64,000 nucleotides of DNA from Leptodactylus fallax (GCA_947044405.1 CAMRHE010000156.1:1283001-1347000), one strand, 5' to 3'; numbered from the stretch's first letter, positions 22,707 to 34,322 are shown. Numbers and translations are program-made. Notes: a model not told the origin generated them from the letters alone.

Positions 22707-23092
22707 GTAACAAATTGTAATGTTTGTATAATGTAAAGTTGTACAGTTTTTCCAATATACTTTCTGTGTCACTTTGTCATGATTTTCTTGATCTCTGCTT
22801 ACTTCCAGTGGATAAAAATCAGTCCATGGTCATGTGATGTGCACCTGTGTGTGCGTCACATGATCATAGACCGGATATCATGCAGTTGAAACCTGTGAAA
22901 ATAGTGAATATAAAACATATTTCTTATAAGAAAAGCACATGCTAGAGATGCAGGGGAATACAGCTCAATGTAGAGGTTTGGCAGTGAATAATTCTGATAT
23001 TTATTTTCCCATATTTGTAATATAGGGGCTTTGCTTTGTTTTGTGGGGGTCTGTCCTTGGCAGGCCCTATAGTACTAACTACTTTACATATC
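22707..23092. other. Repeat relic and unassigned sequence
   Basis: 22720-22920 is the inverted relative of 17045-17260. The remainder shows no gene. Confidence 0.5.
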
Positions 23093-23094
23093 TA

Positions 23095-24661
23095 CAGTGC
23101 GGGAAAAAAAGTATTTTGTCAGCCACCAATTGTGCAAGTTCTGCCACTTAAAAAGATGAGGCCGGCCTGTAATTGACATTATAGGTAGACCTCAACTATG
23201 AGAGACAAAATGAGAAAACATATCTAGAAAATGACATTTGTCTGATTTTTAAAGAATTTATTTGCATATTATGGTGGAAAATAAGTATTTGATCACCTAC
23301 AAACAAGCAAGATTTCTGGCTCTCACAGACCTGTAACTTCTTCTTTAAGAGGCTCCTCTGTCCTCCACTCATTACCTGTAGTAATGGCACCTGTTTGATA
23401 TTATTATCAGTATAAAAGACACCTGTCCACAACCTCAAGTCACACTCCAAACTCCACTATGGTGAAGACCAAAGAGCTGTGGAAGGACACCAGAAACAAA
23501 ATTGTACACCTGCATCAGACTGGGAAGACTGAATCTGCAATAGGCAAGCAGCTTGGTGTGAAGAAATCAACTCTGGAAGCAATAATTAGAAAATGGAAAA
23601 CATACAAGACCACTAATAATCTCCCTCGATCAGGGGCTCCACGCAAGATCTCACCCCGTGGGGTCAGAATGATCACAAGAACGGAAAGCTGGGACTAACG
23701 TAACAAAGGCTACTGTCAGTAACACACTACGCCGCCAGGGACTCAGATCCTGCAGTGCCAGACGTGTCCCCCTGCTTAAGCCAGTACATATCCGGGCCCG
23801 TCTGAAGTTTGCTAGAGAGCATTTGGATGTTCCAGAAGAGTATTGGGAGAATGTCATATGGTCAGATGAAACCAAAGTAGAACTGTTTGGTAGAAACACA
23901 ACTCGTCGTGTTTGGAGGAGAGTGAATGCTGAGTTGCATCCAAGGAACACCATACCTACTGTGAAGCATGGGGGTGGCAACATCATGCTTTGGGGCTGTT
24001 TCTCTGCAAAGGGACCAGAACGACTGATTCATGTACATGAAAGAATGAATGGGGCCATGTATTGTGAGATTTTGAATGCAAAGCTCCTTTCATCAGCAAG
24101 GGCATTGAAGATGATACGTGGCTGGGTCTTTCAGTATGACAATGATCCCAAGCACACCGCCAGGGCAACAAAGGAGTGGATTCGTAAGAAGCATTTCAAG
24201 GTCCTGGAGTGGCCTAGCCAGTCTCCAGATCTCAACTCCATAGAAAACCTTTGGAGGGAGTTGAAAGTCCGTGTTGCCCAGCGACAGCCCCAAAACATCA
24301 CTGCTCTAGAGGAGATCTGCATGGAGGAATGGGCCAACATACCAGCAACAGTGTGTGCCAACCTTGTGAAGACTTACAGAAAACGTTTGACCTCTGTTAT
24401 TGCCAACAAAGGATATATAACAAAGTATTGAGATGAACTTTTGTTATTGACCAAATACTTATTTTCCACCATAATTTGCAAATAAATTATTTAAAAATCA
24501 GACAATGTGATTTTCTAGATATGTTTTCCCATTTTGCCCCTCTTGGGTGGGGGGCCCCTTTTTTGTTATAAATGCCGCCCTCTTTTTTTTTTTTTGGGGG
24601 GGGACTTGCAAAATTCTTCAAAAAAAATTTTTTCCCCCTTTTTATAATTAAATAAAAAAAT
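23095..24661 (+). mobile_element. Tc1-like DNA transposon, DD34E, right end in degraded sequence
   Basis: It starts CAGTGCGGGAAAAAAAGTAT after TA (23093-23094). The inner parts of the left repeat (GTGGAAAATAAGTATTTGATC) are found inverted at 24455-24475. From about 24525 the expected complement of the left repeat is recognisable only as a smeared version with overlong G, C, T and A runs, so the right boundary near 24645-24661 is approximate. Confidence 0.85.
23459..24431 (+). pseudogene. DD34E Tc1 transposase, deleted and frameshifted
   Basis: The N-terminal frame [16 protein letters not shown] (23459-23698) holds the first helix-turn-helix and [10 protein letters not shown], then breaks. 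Compared with the family, a block between the GVRM region and [16 protein letters not shown] is missing and the frame changes near 23690. The C-terminal frame is open to the stop at 24431 and keeps Asp in VIWSDETKV, Asp in FQYDNDPKH and Glu in DLNSIENLW (34-residue spacing). The usual NPIE reads NSIE. The ending GYITKY is family-like. Confidence 0.9.
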
Positions 24662-24890
24662 TAAAATTTTTATATTTTTTCAGTGAAAAAAAATTTTCTG
24701 TGTTTGTTTTTTTTTACAAAGAGAGAGGAAAGTTAAATAATTAAAGTAGTTTTGTTTTTTGGTGGGGGGGGGGGGGGGGGTGTTTTGTTTTTTTCTTTTT
24801 GGGGTGGGGTTGGGGGGTGGTGTGTGGGGTTGGTGGAATTAAATTAAAAAAGAGAAGAAAAGGAGGGGGGGGGGAGAAATGAAAAAAATT
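24525..24890. other. Homopolymer-smeared, apparently low-quality sequence
   Basis: A stretch with G runs up to about 17, long T and A runs and almost no mixed words. The first 120 bases can be lined up with the known inverted repeat of the flanking Tc1 element, but with neighbouring bases merged into runs. This looks like a base-calling or gap-filling fault. Confidence 0.75.
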
Positions 24891-25209
24891 TTTTTTTTAA
24901 ACTCGTTTTATTGAAAATTGCGTATCAGACAAAGGAAAAGAAATCAAAACAAATACATAACATGTTGCGCACCAAAAAACGAGAATTTCAATGTAAATTC
25001 ACTCAACGCACCACATCCCACCTCGCCAGGTCCTCGTCCCATCCGGACCATATAACGTAGACTCGGTACAGAAAGAATATAATCAGGACATGCGTAATAC
25101 TGTATACATCAGTTATCATGTACAAAACATGCAGTCAATAAGTCAAGGGTAACAACAAGGATACACTCCAAAATGAGAGGTCGTGGATACTCCTGGTGTC
25201 TCGCGCCCC

Positions 25210-28200
25210 TCACGGCATGAGTAAATTAATGGCAGAGCGCAATGAGGGAGCCGTATATTGGGTTACCGGAGAATTGCACCATGTTCCCCACACCTTATGG
25301 AATTTCTGAGGGCACCCTCTCCCTTTATACACAATCTGGTTATAAGGAAGAACAGTATTAACAAGTTTCTTCCACTGAGATACTGATGGGGGTTTCGGAG
25401 CCATCCATCGCAGTGCGATAGCTTTCCTAGCATAAAATAAAGACTCCCTCAAAAGGATTCTAACATGGTGTTGCCATATTTCTTCATCTAATACGCCGAA
25501 AAGGCATATCTCTGGGGTTAATGGTATAGGTTTAGCCAGAACTTCCGCCAGGAGATCCACGACCCCTTTCCAAAAACATTGTATGATCGGACATTCCCAA
25601 ATCATATGCCAAAAGTCTGCCTGTGGACAAAGACACCTAAGGCATCCGGGGTTGGGCAGACGTCCCATTTTGTATAGACGGGAAGGTGTCAAGTAACATT
25701 GGTGTAGAATATACGTTTGAATCAGTTTGTTGTTAGCTGAAGGTGACACATGTTGAGGAGATTCAAGGATATCTTGAAACATCTCATCTGTGAGAGTTGG
25801 GATATTTATGCTCCATCGCGTCAAGGCCGGGGCGTCCAAAGAGGACACCTTGGCCTGTATCAGATGTGCATATAAAGTAGATATCAAACCCCCAGGGCCC
25901 TGTGAGCGAAGTATGCCGATAAGCGGATACTCAGATATATTGTCCAATCGATCCGGGAACTGAGAAGAAAGTGCATGTCTAATCTGTAGATATCTAAAGA
26001 ACTGCGTTCTAGGGATGCCATAGGAGGAGCTTAGCGAGTCAAACGTTTTAAAAACCCCTTGTATGTACAGGTCACTAAGAGAGGACACGCCATACTGCGA
26101 CCAGGCCCGGGCGCCAGGCAGGGCAAATAACGTCGGCAGACCAGGGTTGTGCCAAAGCGGGGTCTCCGCAGGTATATCAGAATAAGTGGACACCTTTTTC
26201 GCCTGACGCCAGACCTGTCCCGCCAGGGCATGGATGGGCAACAATTTCCCCCTAAACAAGGCCGGGTGTTCCAACACCGGCCACAGATTATGCAGACCCA
26301 GGTGGTGAGCCAGATGTGCCTCGGACCCCGGTAGGGAATCAGATGAGAGCCACTTCCTAATAAAACGGAGCTGTCCTGCTAGGTAGTAAAGAAACAGATC
26401 AGGGAGTGATGTGCCCCCGAGCTGCTTCGGTCGTTGTAGAGATGACAACCTAAGCTTAGATCTAGAGTTTCCCCATATAAAGGAGATAATGAGGGAGTCC
26501 ATTTGTTTAAAAAATCTAAGGGGCACGGACACAGCAGAATGGCTTATAGCATATAGACATTTGGGTAGTACTATCATTTTAACTAGGTTGATTCTACCAG
26601 CCACCGACAAAGGCAGTGTAGCCCAAAGATTAAACTTAACCCTAAAGTGCGAGATGAGCGGAAAGATGTTCTGTTCCAAAAAACACCTATGGTCCCTAGA
26701 TATAAAGATGCCCAGATATTTGCAGGTTGAGACTGTAGTCAATCCACATACCACATTCCCCTCAGCTACACTTGACGCACGGCCAATATGCATGTATGAG
26801 GACTTAGCCCAATTGGTCCGTAGGCCAGAATAATTACCAAATTCATCAATTATAGCCATGGCTCTGGGCAGAGACCGGGAGGGGTCGCTCATAAACAGGA
26901 GTAAGTCATCGGCATATAGTGCTGTTCTCTCCTCCCGGGTGCCTATCACTATGCCTTTATATATGGGGTCATTCCGAAGCAGTATTGCCAAGGGTTCCAC
27001 CGCCAGAGCAAACAGTAGCGGTGACAATGGACATCCTTGTCTTGTACCCCTACCCAAAGGAAAGTAGGAAGACAACGCGCCATTAATGGACAGTGCCGCT
27101 CTAGGGGAACAGTATAGAAGGGAAATCCAGGTAACAAACCCCTCTCCAAATCCGTATCCTCGCAACACCTGCAATAGAAAAGGCCACTCGACAGAGTCGA
27201 ACGCCTTTGTTGCATCTAAAGAAGCCATCGCCCAGTCATGTGAGGATGATGCCCCAATCTGAGTTATCACCTGAGCCCTTCTAAGATTATCCGATGTGGA
27301 TTTTCCAGGCATAAAGCCTGTCTGATCCGGATGGACAAGGTCGAGAACAACAGAATTTAGCCTTTTCGCCAACATTTTAGTAAGGAGTTTATAATCTATA
27401 TTAAGCAGTGATATAGGCCTATATGAGCCACAGTCCAGCGGATCCTTGTCGGGCTTAAGTAACAGGATAATGGTGGCGTCATAAAAGGACTCCGGGAGAC
27501 TGGGACCCACAAAGGCAGCGTTATAACAGTCAAGCAACACCGGGAGAAGCAGGCCCCCATACTGGGCATAAACCTCCACCGGGATGCCGTCCGGACCCGG
27601 CGATTTGCCCCTTGCCATATCTGCCAGGGCACCCGATAGCTCCTCTAGCGTAAAAGGGGAATCTAAAAATTCACGTTGGTCTTCTGACAATGTAGGAAGG
27701 GGGATCAAGCCCAAATAGGTGGCAAGCTCTCCGTCAGTGACTCTAAGCTTGGAGAGGTATAACTCACTGTAATACCTATAAAATCTGTCACTAATGGCCA
27801 AGCTATTGGACAGTACCTCCCCCGTCTCTGAATGCACTCGTAGTATTGCAGGTGAGGCTGTGTTTTGATGTATCAGTTGAGCTAGAAAGCTGCTCGACTG
27901 GTTGCCGAGTTCGTAAAACTTCTGTTTGCTAAAAAACAGAGACCTACGTGCCTTGTCATGCAGTATATGCAGATATTGTCTACCCGTCTGCAACCATTGA
28001 GACCTAGCCTCATCAGTTGGATTAGCCACGTATGCGGCTTCGAGCGAGGCACACTGGGTCGCCAAGGTGGTCTCCAACAGCGAGGATTCCCTCTTTACAA
28101 AGGAAATGGAGGACTTAATACAACCCCTAAGATATGCCTTCATAGTTTCCCATAAGAGGAGCGGAGAAGTGTTTGGGGAATTAATGGTCAAAAACATCTG

Positions 28201-29008
28201 AAGTTGATCAGGTATTCGATCATGTGGTACAAATAGTTTCAACCAAAATGGGTGGATTCGCCAACCCTGTCGTGGCTTAGCAGCCGTACTACTATTTAAT
28301 TGGACCAACAACGGGGAATGATCAGACACTGCCCTGGGTAAATAGGATATGGTCTGCAACAAAGAATATGCTTTAGTATTTCCAAAAGCATGGTCAATCC
28401 TGGACAGAGTATGTCTGTTGGCAGAGTGACAGGAAAAGGTGCGGGCCTCCGGAAACCGGACCCGCCACAAATCCAACCACCCCAATTCACGGATCACTCC
28501 GGCCATTGTAGTAGGGCGAGGCAGAGAGGGGGGAACCTGGCTCCGCGGAGAACCGATCCAATGCAATATCCATAACTTTGTTAAAGTCACCCAAACATAA
28601 TGCAATAGCCCCAGGGAATCGGGTCGCAAACTGCGCAGCCTGCTGGAGCACAGCAAGATCAGACGCCGGTGGCAAGTACACACCCAGGATAACATACAGG
28701 ACAGAGTCAACCCAGGCCTGGACAAAAACGTATCGTCCCTCGGGGTCCCTTACAATGAGGCCTGGCTCCCACCTGAGTCTACGATGCACCAAGATGGACA
28801 CCCCCCTGGAATAGGAAGTGTGTGTAGAGTGAGCCGCCCACTGAACCCATGGCTTCTGAAGTCGCCTGGAATTATCTGGAACCAAATGAGTTTCCTGAAG
28901 GCATATGAGGTGTGGGTCAGCCCTCCTAATCTGAGAGAAAACCAACGACCTCTTTCGTGGGCTACCCAGGCCCCTCACATTCCAAGATAGTACACTAAAG
29001 GACGCCAT
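25210..29008 (-). pseudogene. L1-B ORF2: endonuclease/reverse transcriptase, one frameshift
   Basis: It starts at 29008 with MASFSVLSWNVRGLGSPRKR, the endonuclease N-terminus. QETH, LGVYLPP and LGDFNKVMD follow. The frame breaks between about 28560 and 28490, where a six-base G run (28528-28533) is the likely slip site. It resumes as the long frame through SRIDHAFG and AVSDHSPL. The reverse transcriptase shows GKSPGPDGIP, PISLLNIDYKL, MASLDATKAFD, GTRQGCPLSPLLF and YADD (26905-26916). A zinc-knuckle-like C-terminal segment (CLRCLCPQADFWHMIWECP) follows, ending at 25210. Apart from the slip there is no visible stop over more than 1200 codons. Confidence 0.92.
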
Positions 29009-29513
29009 GGTCGTCTAAGAGTGTAATGTAATCATGGCAATTCAGGACCCCAAAAGTGACCCGCCTATGAGTGTGTAGTGCGTGGCTGAGTGAGACACAA
29101 AGTGGTGTGCAGCAACCTAAGAACAATATACAAACGAAATGAACCATTACACCCCTAAAGGGTGTGAGACATACTACTGGCATAAACAAACAATATTTGT
29201 TAAATTAACCGTGGCTACAATTAACGGGGGAAGAAGTGCACCCAAAGTGGTTGGTATACGGGGCACTGTCTTAAAGGTATGGATAATCACTAGGCTAGGA
29301 GATATACTATTCAACAGAGCCAGGTTCACATGAGTAAATGAGATACACCGGCGCCCCGGGGGTCGCCAGCCCAGGTAACTATAAGACTACAGGATACTAT
29401 AATAACAGAACCGCACTTTTCATAAAACTACTTATGCAATAAACAAGAGCATCCCGTAATACATAAGTCCTTATGTATGGTCCGATCGGACCTCTCACCA
29501 CACGCCGTCAGGA

Positions 29514-30386
29514 TCATCGTCTCGGAGATCGAGGAAGAAGAGATAGCCAGTCCTCCACATCCCTCGGTGAAGTAAAGAAAAGGGACCTGCCGTCATGGAC
29601 GACCCGAAGACGTGCTGGGTAAATCATGGAGTATTGTATAGCCTTTTCTCTCAACCGCCTCTTAACGGCCACGAAGGATGCTCGGGTCTTCTGGAGAGCC
29701 GCCGAGAAATCTGGAAACATGGCCACTGCTGCTCCGTTGTACTTAAGCTCGCCGGCCTGGCGCGCAGCCCGCAACGCCGTATCCCGATCCGTGCTGTTAA
29801 TCAGACGGGCCAACAAGGGTCGAGGAGGTGCGCCCTGAGGCGGCGGTTTAGCCGGAACCCTATGGGCCCGTTCCACTGCAAATATTGGTGAGAAGTGAGC
29901 CTCCGGCAGGACATTTTTCAGCCACCCCTCCACAAAGGCCCGAGGATCTTCACCCTCCGCCCGCTCCGGCAGGCCCAGGATACGGAGGTTGTTTCGTCGC
30001 AATCTATTCTCCAAGTCATCCGCACGCTGGGTCCACAAACTTGCAGCTCTCTCCAGCTCCTGGAGTTTGGCAGGAAGTGGGTTAACAGTGTCCTCTACCT
30101 GAGAGACCCGATCCTCCACCTCACACACCCTGCCTCGCAAGGTCTGAAAGTCCTGACGGAGCAGGCCCAGGTCGATTTTTACCTCCTCAATTTTCCCGGT
30201 CAGCGAGGAAGTGCCGGCATGGATCGCCTCCAGTAGCTGTCCAGTAACTTGCTTTAAAGTGGGCTCGGGGTCCTCCTCTGGAAGGGCAGGAGAGGCTGCC
30301 TCAAGCGATGGTGATGTAGAAGAGGATGCTGCCCTGGAGAACCCCCTCAGGCGATCAGAGACAGAGGTTGATTGCGGGCGACTCAT
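29514..30386 (-). CDS. L1-B ORF1 RNA-binding protein
   Basis: An intact frame. I use the methionine at 30386 (MSRPQSTSVSDRLRG); the open frame extends 54 codons upstream without family resemblance. It gives about 290 residues: a Ser/Pro-rich head, a coiled coil (residues 45-125, with VEDRVSQVEDTV), then RRNNLRILGLPERAEG and the core with FAVERAHRVP and the C-terminal domain near QYSMIYPARLRV. This is the order of L1 ORF1p, the trimeric RNA chaperone. It ends about 500 bases before ORF2, a longer gap than in L1-A. Confidence 0.9.
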   Translation of the reverse strand: MSRPQSTSVSDRLRGFSRAASSSTSPSLEAASPALPEEDPEPTLKQVTGQLLEAIHAGTSSLTGKIEEVKIDLGLLRQDFQTLRGRVCEVEDRVSQVEDTVNPLPAKLQELERAASLWTQRADDLENRLRRNNLRILGLPERAEGEDPRAFVEGWLKNVLPEAHFSPIFAVERAHRVPAKPPPQGAPPRPLLARLINSTDRDTALRAARQAGELKYNGAAVAMFPDFSAALQKTRASFVAVKRRLREKAIQYSMIYPARLRVVHDGRSLFFTSPRDVEDWLSLLPRSPRR

Positions 30387-30571
30387 TTTAGAGAGTCGGC
30401 GGCCGCTCTTCCTGCGTTCCGTACGGGTGGATATGTTGGCAGAGGAGGAGGTGTGATGGTAGCAAGACCGGGCCGGCCCCAGAGGATTATAGACAAGGTC
30501 TCTGGCTAATAGCAGTTGCACAGTAGGAGCCTCTATGTCAGGCCACAAGGGCCAATAAGCCAGCCGAGGAC

Positions 30572-30905
30572 AGACAGTAACTCAACAGTCCAATAGTATC
30601 GATGGCAACAGACTCTGGATTATGAGCGATGTCTCCAAGAGAGAGCCGTCAGCAGAGTAATGAAATAAATAGATTGCCAGGAGGAACTAAGAGGGAACGG
30701 ATGACAACTCAGCGATCCAATAGTGCCGATAGCAACAGTCACTGGATTATAAGTAAGGCCTCCAAGAAGGCCAGTAGCGAAGTGATGGAGTAGATAGATT
30801 GCCAGGAGGAACTAGAGGAGGACAGATGGTAACTCAACAGTCCAGTAGCACATACAGCAACCGTCATTGGATTATAAGTAAAGCCTTCCAGAGAAGCAGT
30901 CAGCA
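30572..30905 (-). repeat. Tandem 5' UTR monomers of L1-B (period about 126 bp)
   Basis: Three successive units share CAACAGTC, GGATTAT (at 30617, 30744 and 30869), AAGTAAGGCCTCCA-type words and ATAGATTGCCAGGAGGAACT. Spacing is 127 and 125 bases. The last unit is partial. They lie upstream of ORF1, where monomers act as promoters in some mammalian L1s. Confidence 0.85.
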
Positions 30906-31575
30906 GGACGATAAATCGTACAGAGGCACACACCTTCAATGGGTCAGAGACAGTTGATGGCTGCCACAGATATTGCCTTGCACTACTGCCCAGAGGAGCC
31001 AGGGGATGGTCCTATCGTGCCCAGCAGCAAGCAGGAGAGAGGAATGCCGGCTCCCAAACTTCCAGGCAGGGATAGAAGGAACCGTCAGAGATAGGCTCAG
31101 CTCGCCAGGAACGCCAGACTCAGCGCCCCCTCATCAGCAGATGGCCAAACCGGTCAGGGTTAAAATGGCCGCCCGCCACGTGGAGAGAGGGGAGACCGCC
31201 GTCCGGGTGCCAGCAGGACCAGCGGCCCCAGCGGTGCCTGCACAGCCCAGGCCGGCCCACGAGCGCAGCCCCAGAACGGCAGCTCCACCCCAGCTCCAGG
31301 CCACAGCAGCGCGGGACAGAGCGGCTCCGGCAGCGGCGGTGGGAGTGTATGGCCGCCGGCCACGTGTAGCGATCACCGACTACTACCCAACGGAGAAGGA
31401 CACCGGCAGAACGGGAGCTCTGGAACCAGGAGGAGGGCCTCAGAAGTGCGTTCCAGCGGACAGCGAACCCGGGCACCGGTAAGCAAGGATGGATTTCAGG
31501 ATGGATGAGCGGCTCTAGCCGGAGCTCCGCTCACATGCGACCGTCCATGTCGCGCGCTAGCCACGCCCCCCGGGG
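30906..31575 (-). promoter_or_regulatory. GC-rich 5' leader of L1-B
   Basis: A CpG-dense region (about 31000-31480) between the tandem monomers and the 5' end. Open frames on both strands here are compositional. By position it is the likely internal promoter region; this is inference from L1 biology. Confidence 0.55.
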
Positions 31576-31641
31576 GAGAGGTTGGAGGGGGGGGGCCCCC
31601 CTGGGGGGGGGGGTTTTTTGGGGGGGGGTTTGTTTTCCCCT

Positions 31642-31674
<33 letters not shown>

Positions 31675-31800
31675 TTTTTTAATTTTAAATTAAAAAAAAA
31701 ATTTTTTTTTTTTTTTTTGTTTACTCCCAAAATATAAAATTTTTTTTTTTTGTGGGGGAGGGAGGGGGGGGTGTGTTGTGGGTTGTTTTTTTTTAAGTGA
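31576..31800. other. Homopolymer-smeared, apparently low-quality sequence
   Basis: Long G, T and A runs with little mixed sequence directly beyond the L1-B 5' end, matching in character the stretch at 24525-24890 beyond its 3' end. Confidence 0.7.
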
Positions 31801-33240
31801 TATTATATAATTTTTAATAAAAAACATTGTAATACACAGATTAATAAACTTTTAACTAAGTGAAATTAATGATGCGTTTTTTAGCATGGTACACTGTGTG
31901 TTTATAGGCTCTATAATGGCATTACATTATACAGCATGCATATAGTAAGTGCAGAATGTCATTGTTACTCCATAGTAGATTGGTGGAGGTTTTCCTTCCA
32001 TAGCAATATCCATATCTTTATTGCTGCTGCAGTCGGTAAGATTGTACTGAGGCCTTCTTAAAAATATCTGCCGAGGAAATTAATTGTCATACATATAAAA
32101 GACAGCAGATGGCAGTATGCACACTTCTTGTACTGTGTCTCCTATGTTGCTGATGACTGCCAAGAAACAAGCTGTTTTCTGGCTCTTACTAAATGTCAGA
32201 AAGCTTGGAAAAATAATTGTAGGTTGTCCTGCTTAAGCATTCACCTAGTTTATAGTATTATATCTCCGTACTTTGTACCAACTGGCTTTAGCCATAAGAA
32301 GTGTCTAGGTTCACAAACAAGACCAAGAAAAGCAAATTGCAACTGAATGTATAGAATGTTTCAGCACTCTATGGTTGATTTTAAGCTGATTCTCTTCACC
32401 GCCCTTTTCCTGCTTGCATTGTCATTTTTGTATGATCATAACAAATTTATATTGTTTTTGTTACATTTTTAGATCTTAAAAAAAATATATAAAACTTTGA
32501 AAAAATATTTCTGTGTGTCGCCATCTTCTAGTAGCCATAACTATTTCCATGTATGAAATTGTTTACAGGGTACTTTTGTTAAAGGGGTTTTCTGGGCAAA
32601 ATTTATTTATTTATTTTTTTTAAAAGGTCTGTTAGTGGTGTTAGTGGGTTAATGAGTGCACCCAAATACCTTTTAGCAGTGTTTTACATGATTTCTGGGT
32701 TCCTCTTGGAGCTCCTGTCATCCTCTGCATTTGTTTACATGGTGTAGCTTCCTGCTCTCGTATCCTACAACTACCTTCACTCTCACTCCTTCCCCCTCCC
32801 TCTCACTTCTCACACCCACTACCCTGTCCACTACCAGCCCTTCCTAACTGACTAACTCAGTGCCCCCTCCCACCCCATCATACTTACCTGTCTGCCTATC
32901 CAGATCTTCTGGGCACGGGAGATCATGTCTTTCTGCGGGCCGGCTCCTCCTCCTCTTGCAGTCACCTGCACAATAGAGCCGGAGTGTCGGCAGCTGGCAC
33001 TCCGGGTCTATTGTGCAAGCGTGGAAGGCTGACAGACGTCAAGAATAAGAGGAGCCAGTCCTCCAGAAGGAACACAGGTAAATATGATGTGTTGGTATTG
33101 GTAACATTCCGTGACTTTGAATATGTGATCATTAGATCACTTATACCATATACTGCAATAGAACCGTGTTGCAGTCCAGCCTATGGGAAATTATCCATGT
33201 TTATATTGATCCCTGTTATGGCAGACCTCAGTATTTAAAC
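31801..33240. other. Unassigned sequence with a repeat end
   Basis: No gene or exon recognised. 32582-32605 (AAAGGGGTTTTCTGGGCAAAA) is the kind of end seen in short dispersed frog elements. 32760-32960 is C/T-rich. Confidence 0.5.
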
Positions 33241-33244
33241 CTGT

Positions 33245-33915
33245 GGGCCAAAGTTTTGAAACCGTCAGAAATTGTGGTTTTTACAAAGTTTGCTTGTTCA
33301 CTTTTTAGATCCTTTATTCAGATGTTTCTATGATATGCTGAAGTATAGTTATAAGCATTTGATACATTTTTTACACTTTTATTGACAAAAACATGTTTAT
33401 GCAGGCTCAATAATTATGGTGTTGACCAATTATTTTTCAAGGCTTCTACAATTTGCTCTGACATGCCGGATATCAGTTTCTGTGGGCCCAAAATTTCAAT
33501 GTTTTGTTCACCAAGCCACTTGGATATCACTTTTGCTTTGTGACATGCTACTCGATGCTGAAAAAAAAATCATTGTTCACAGCTAAAATGCTCCCGGATT
33601 GTTGGAGTTTTTCTTGGCGGTTGTTTAGATACCATTCTTTATTCATGACCGTATTCTTAGGGAAAACTGTGAGTGAGCCTATTCCCCTGGATGAAAGACA
33701 ACCCCACATCTGAATGGTGTCAGGATGCTTTACTGTTGGCATTACACAGGACTCATGGTGGTGCTAACTTTTTCTTCTCCAGACAATCATTCTTCCAGAA
33801 GGCACCTCTCTCCAAGAAAATCATCAAGGACAGTCTGACATTCTACAGAAAATACAGGGATTGGATGGCAGAGAATTGGGATTATTTTATCTGATAAAGC
33901 CTCCTTCAGACTGTA
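33245..33915. pseudogene. Rearranged relic of a DD35E-like Tc1 transposase
   Basis: On the minus strand 33548-33742 reads MPTVKHPDTIQMWGCLSSRG and KNTVMNKEWY, close to the middle of the DD35E transposase at 14101-15117. The part that should continue to the right instead appears on the plus strand: 33800-33912 reads KKIIKDSLTFYRKYRDWMAE, then a frameshifted segment like SDESPFRL. The N-terminal half is therefore inverted relative to the rest, with the joint near 33780. The left edge keeps a diverged terminal word (CCAAAGTTTTGA). Confidence 0.8.
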
Positions 33916-33923
33916 GTCATCTG

Positions 33924-34286
33924 GGCATCTAGAAGAATAATTGTTCAGATGAATGAATGATCATGCAGTGCATCATAGAGCTTAGTGTGCCACAGTGAGA
34001 TGTGGAAATGGATAGTCTTCGAGACTTTCAGATGAATGTAATGCTTGACTTGCTAGGACCCCCTTGGATGTAGTCCATGTTCCTGAGATTTACATAATAC
34101 TGACCCTTTAAGAGCCCCTTTCACAGACTTAATTTCATTTCTGCAAGGGGGTCCTAGCAAGTCAAGCATTACATTCATCTGAAAGTCTCGAAGACTATTC
34201 ATTTCCACATCTCACTGTGGCACACCAAGATCTATGATGCATTGCATGATCATTCATTCATCTGAACAATTATTCTTCTAGATGCC
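33924..34286. mobile_element. Foldback element with two 143-bp arms
   Basis: The left arm 33924-34066 and the right arm 34144-34286 are near-perfect complements, starting GGCATCTAGAAGAATAATTG and its inverse, around a 77-bp loop. No coding. It directly follows the inverted transposase relic. Confidence 0.9.
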
Positions 34287-34322
34287 AAAAATGGTAATTT
34301 ATTGCTTACAAATTACTATTTA

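Larger units (their letters stand above)
24888..31575 (-). mobile_element. L1-type LINE retrotransposon (L1-B), nearly full length
   Basis: A second minus-strand L1 from a different subfamily than L1-A: 5' UTR (about 30390-31575) with tandem monomers and a CpG-rich part, ORF1 (29514-30386), ORF2 (25210-29008) and 3' end near 24888 next to a T run. Its 5' end carries GGGGGCGTGGCTAGCGCG (coding strand, about 31554-31571), like L1-A. Both flanks are degraded sequence, so target duplications cannot be read. Confidence 0.92.

Noticed and set aside
24525..24890. Possible simple-repeat or G-quadruplex region
   Set aside because: Alignment with the expected transposon end shows ordinary sequence distorted into runs, so an artefact is more likely than a biological G-rich tract.
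30973..31482. A 169-codon open frame with Ala/Pro-rich product
   Set aside because: It lies in the GC-rich leader of L1-B, antisense to the element, with open frames on both strands; composition explains it.
32128..32346. A 72-codon frame considered as an upstream OTULIN exon
   Set aside because: No resemblance to the OTU domain, no convincing splice sites, and codons look random.
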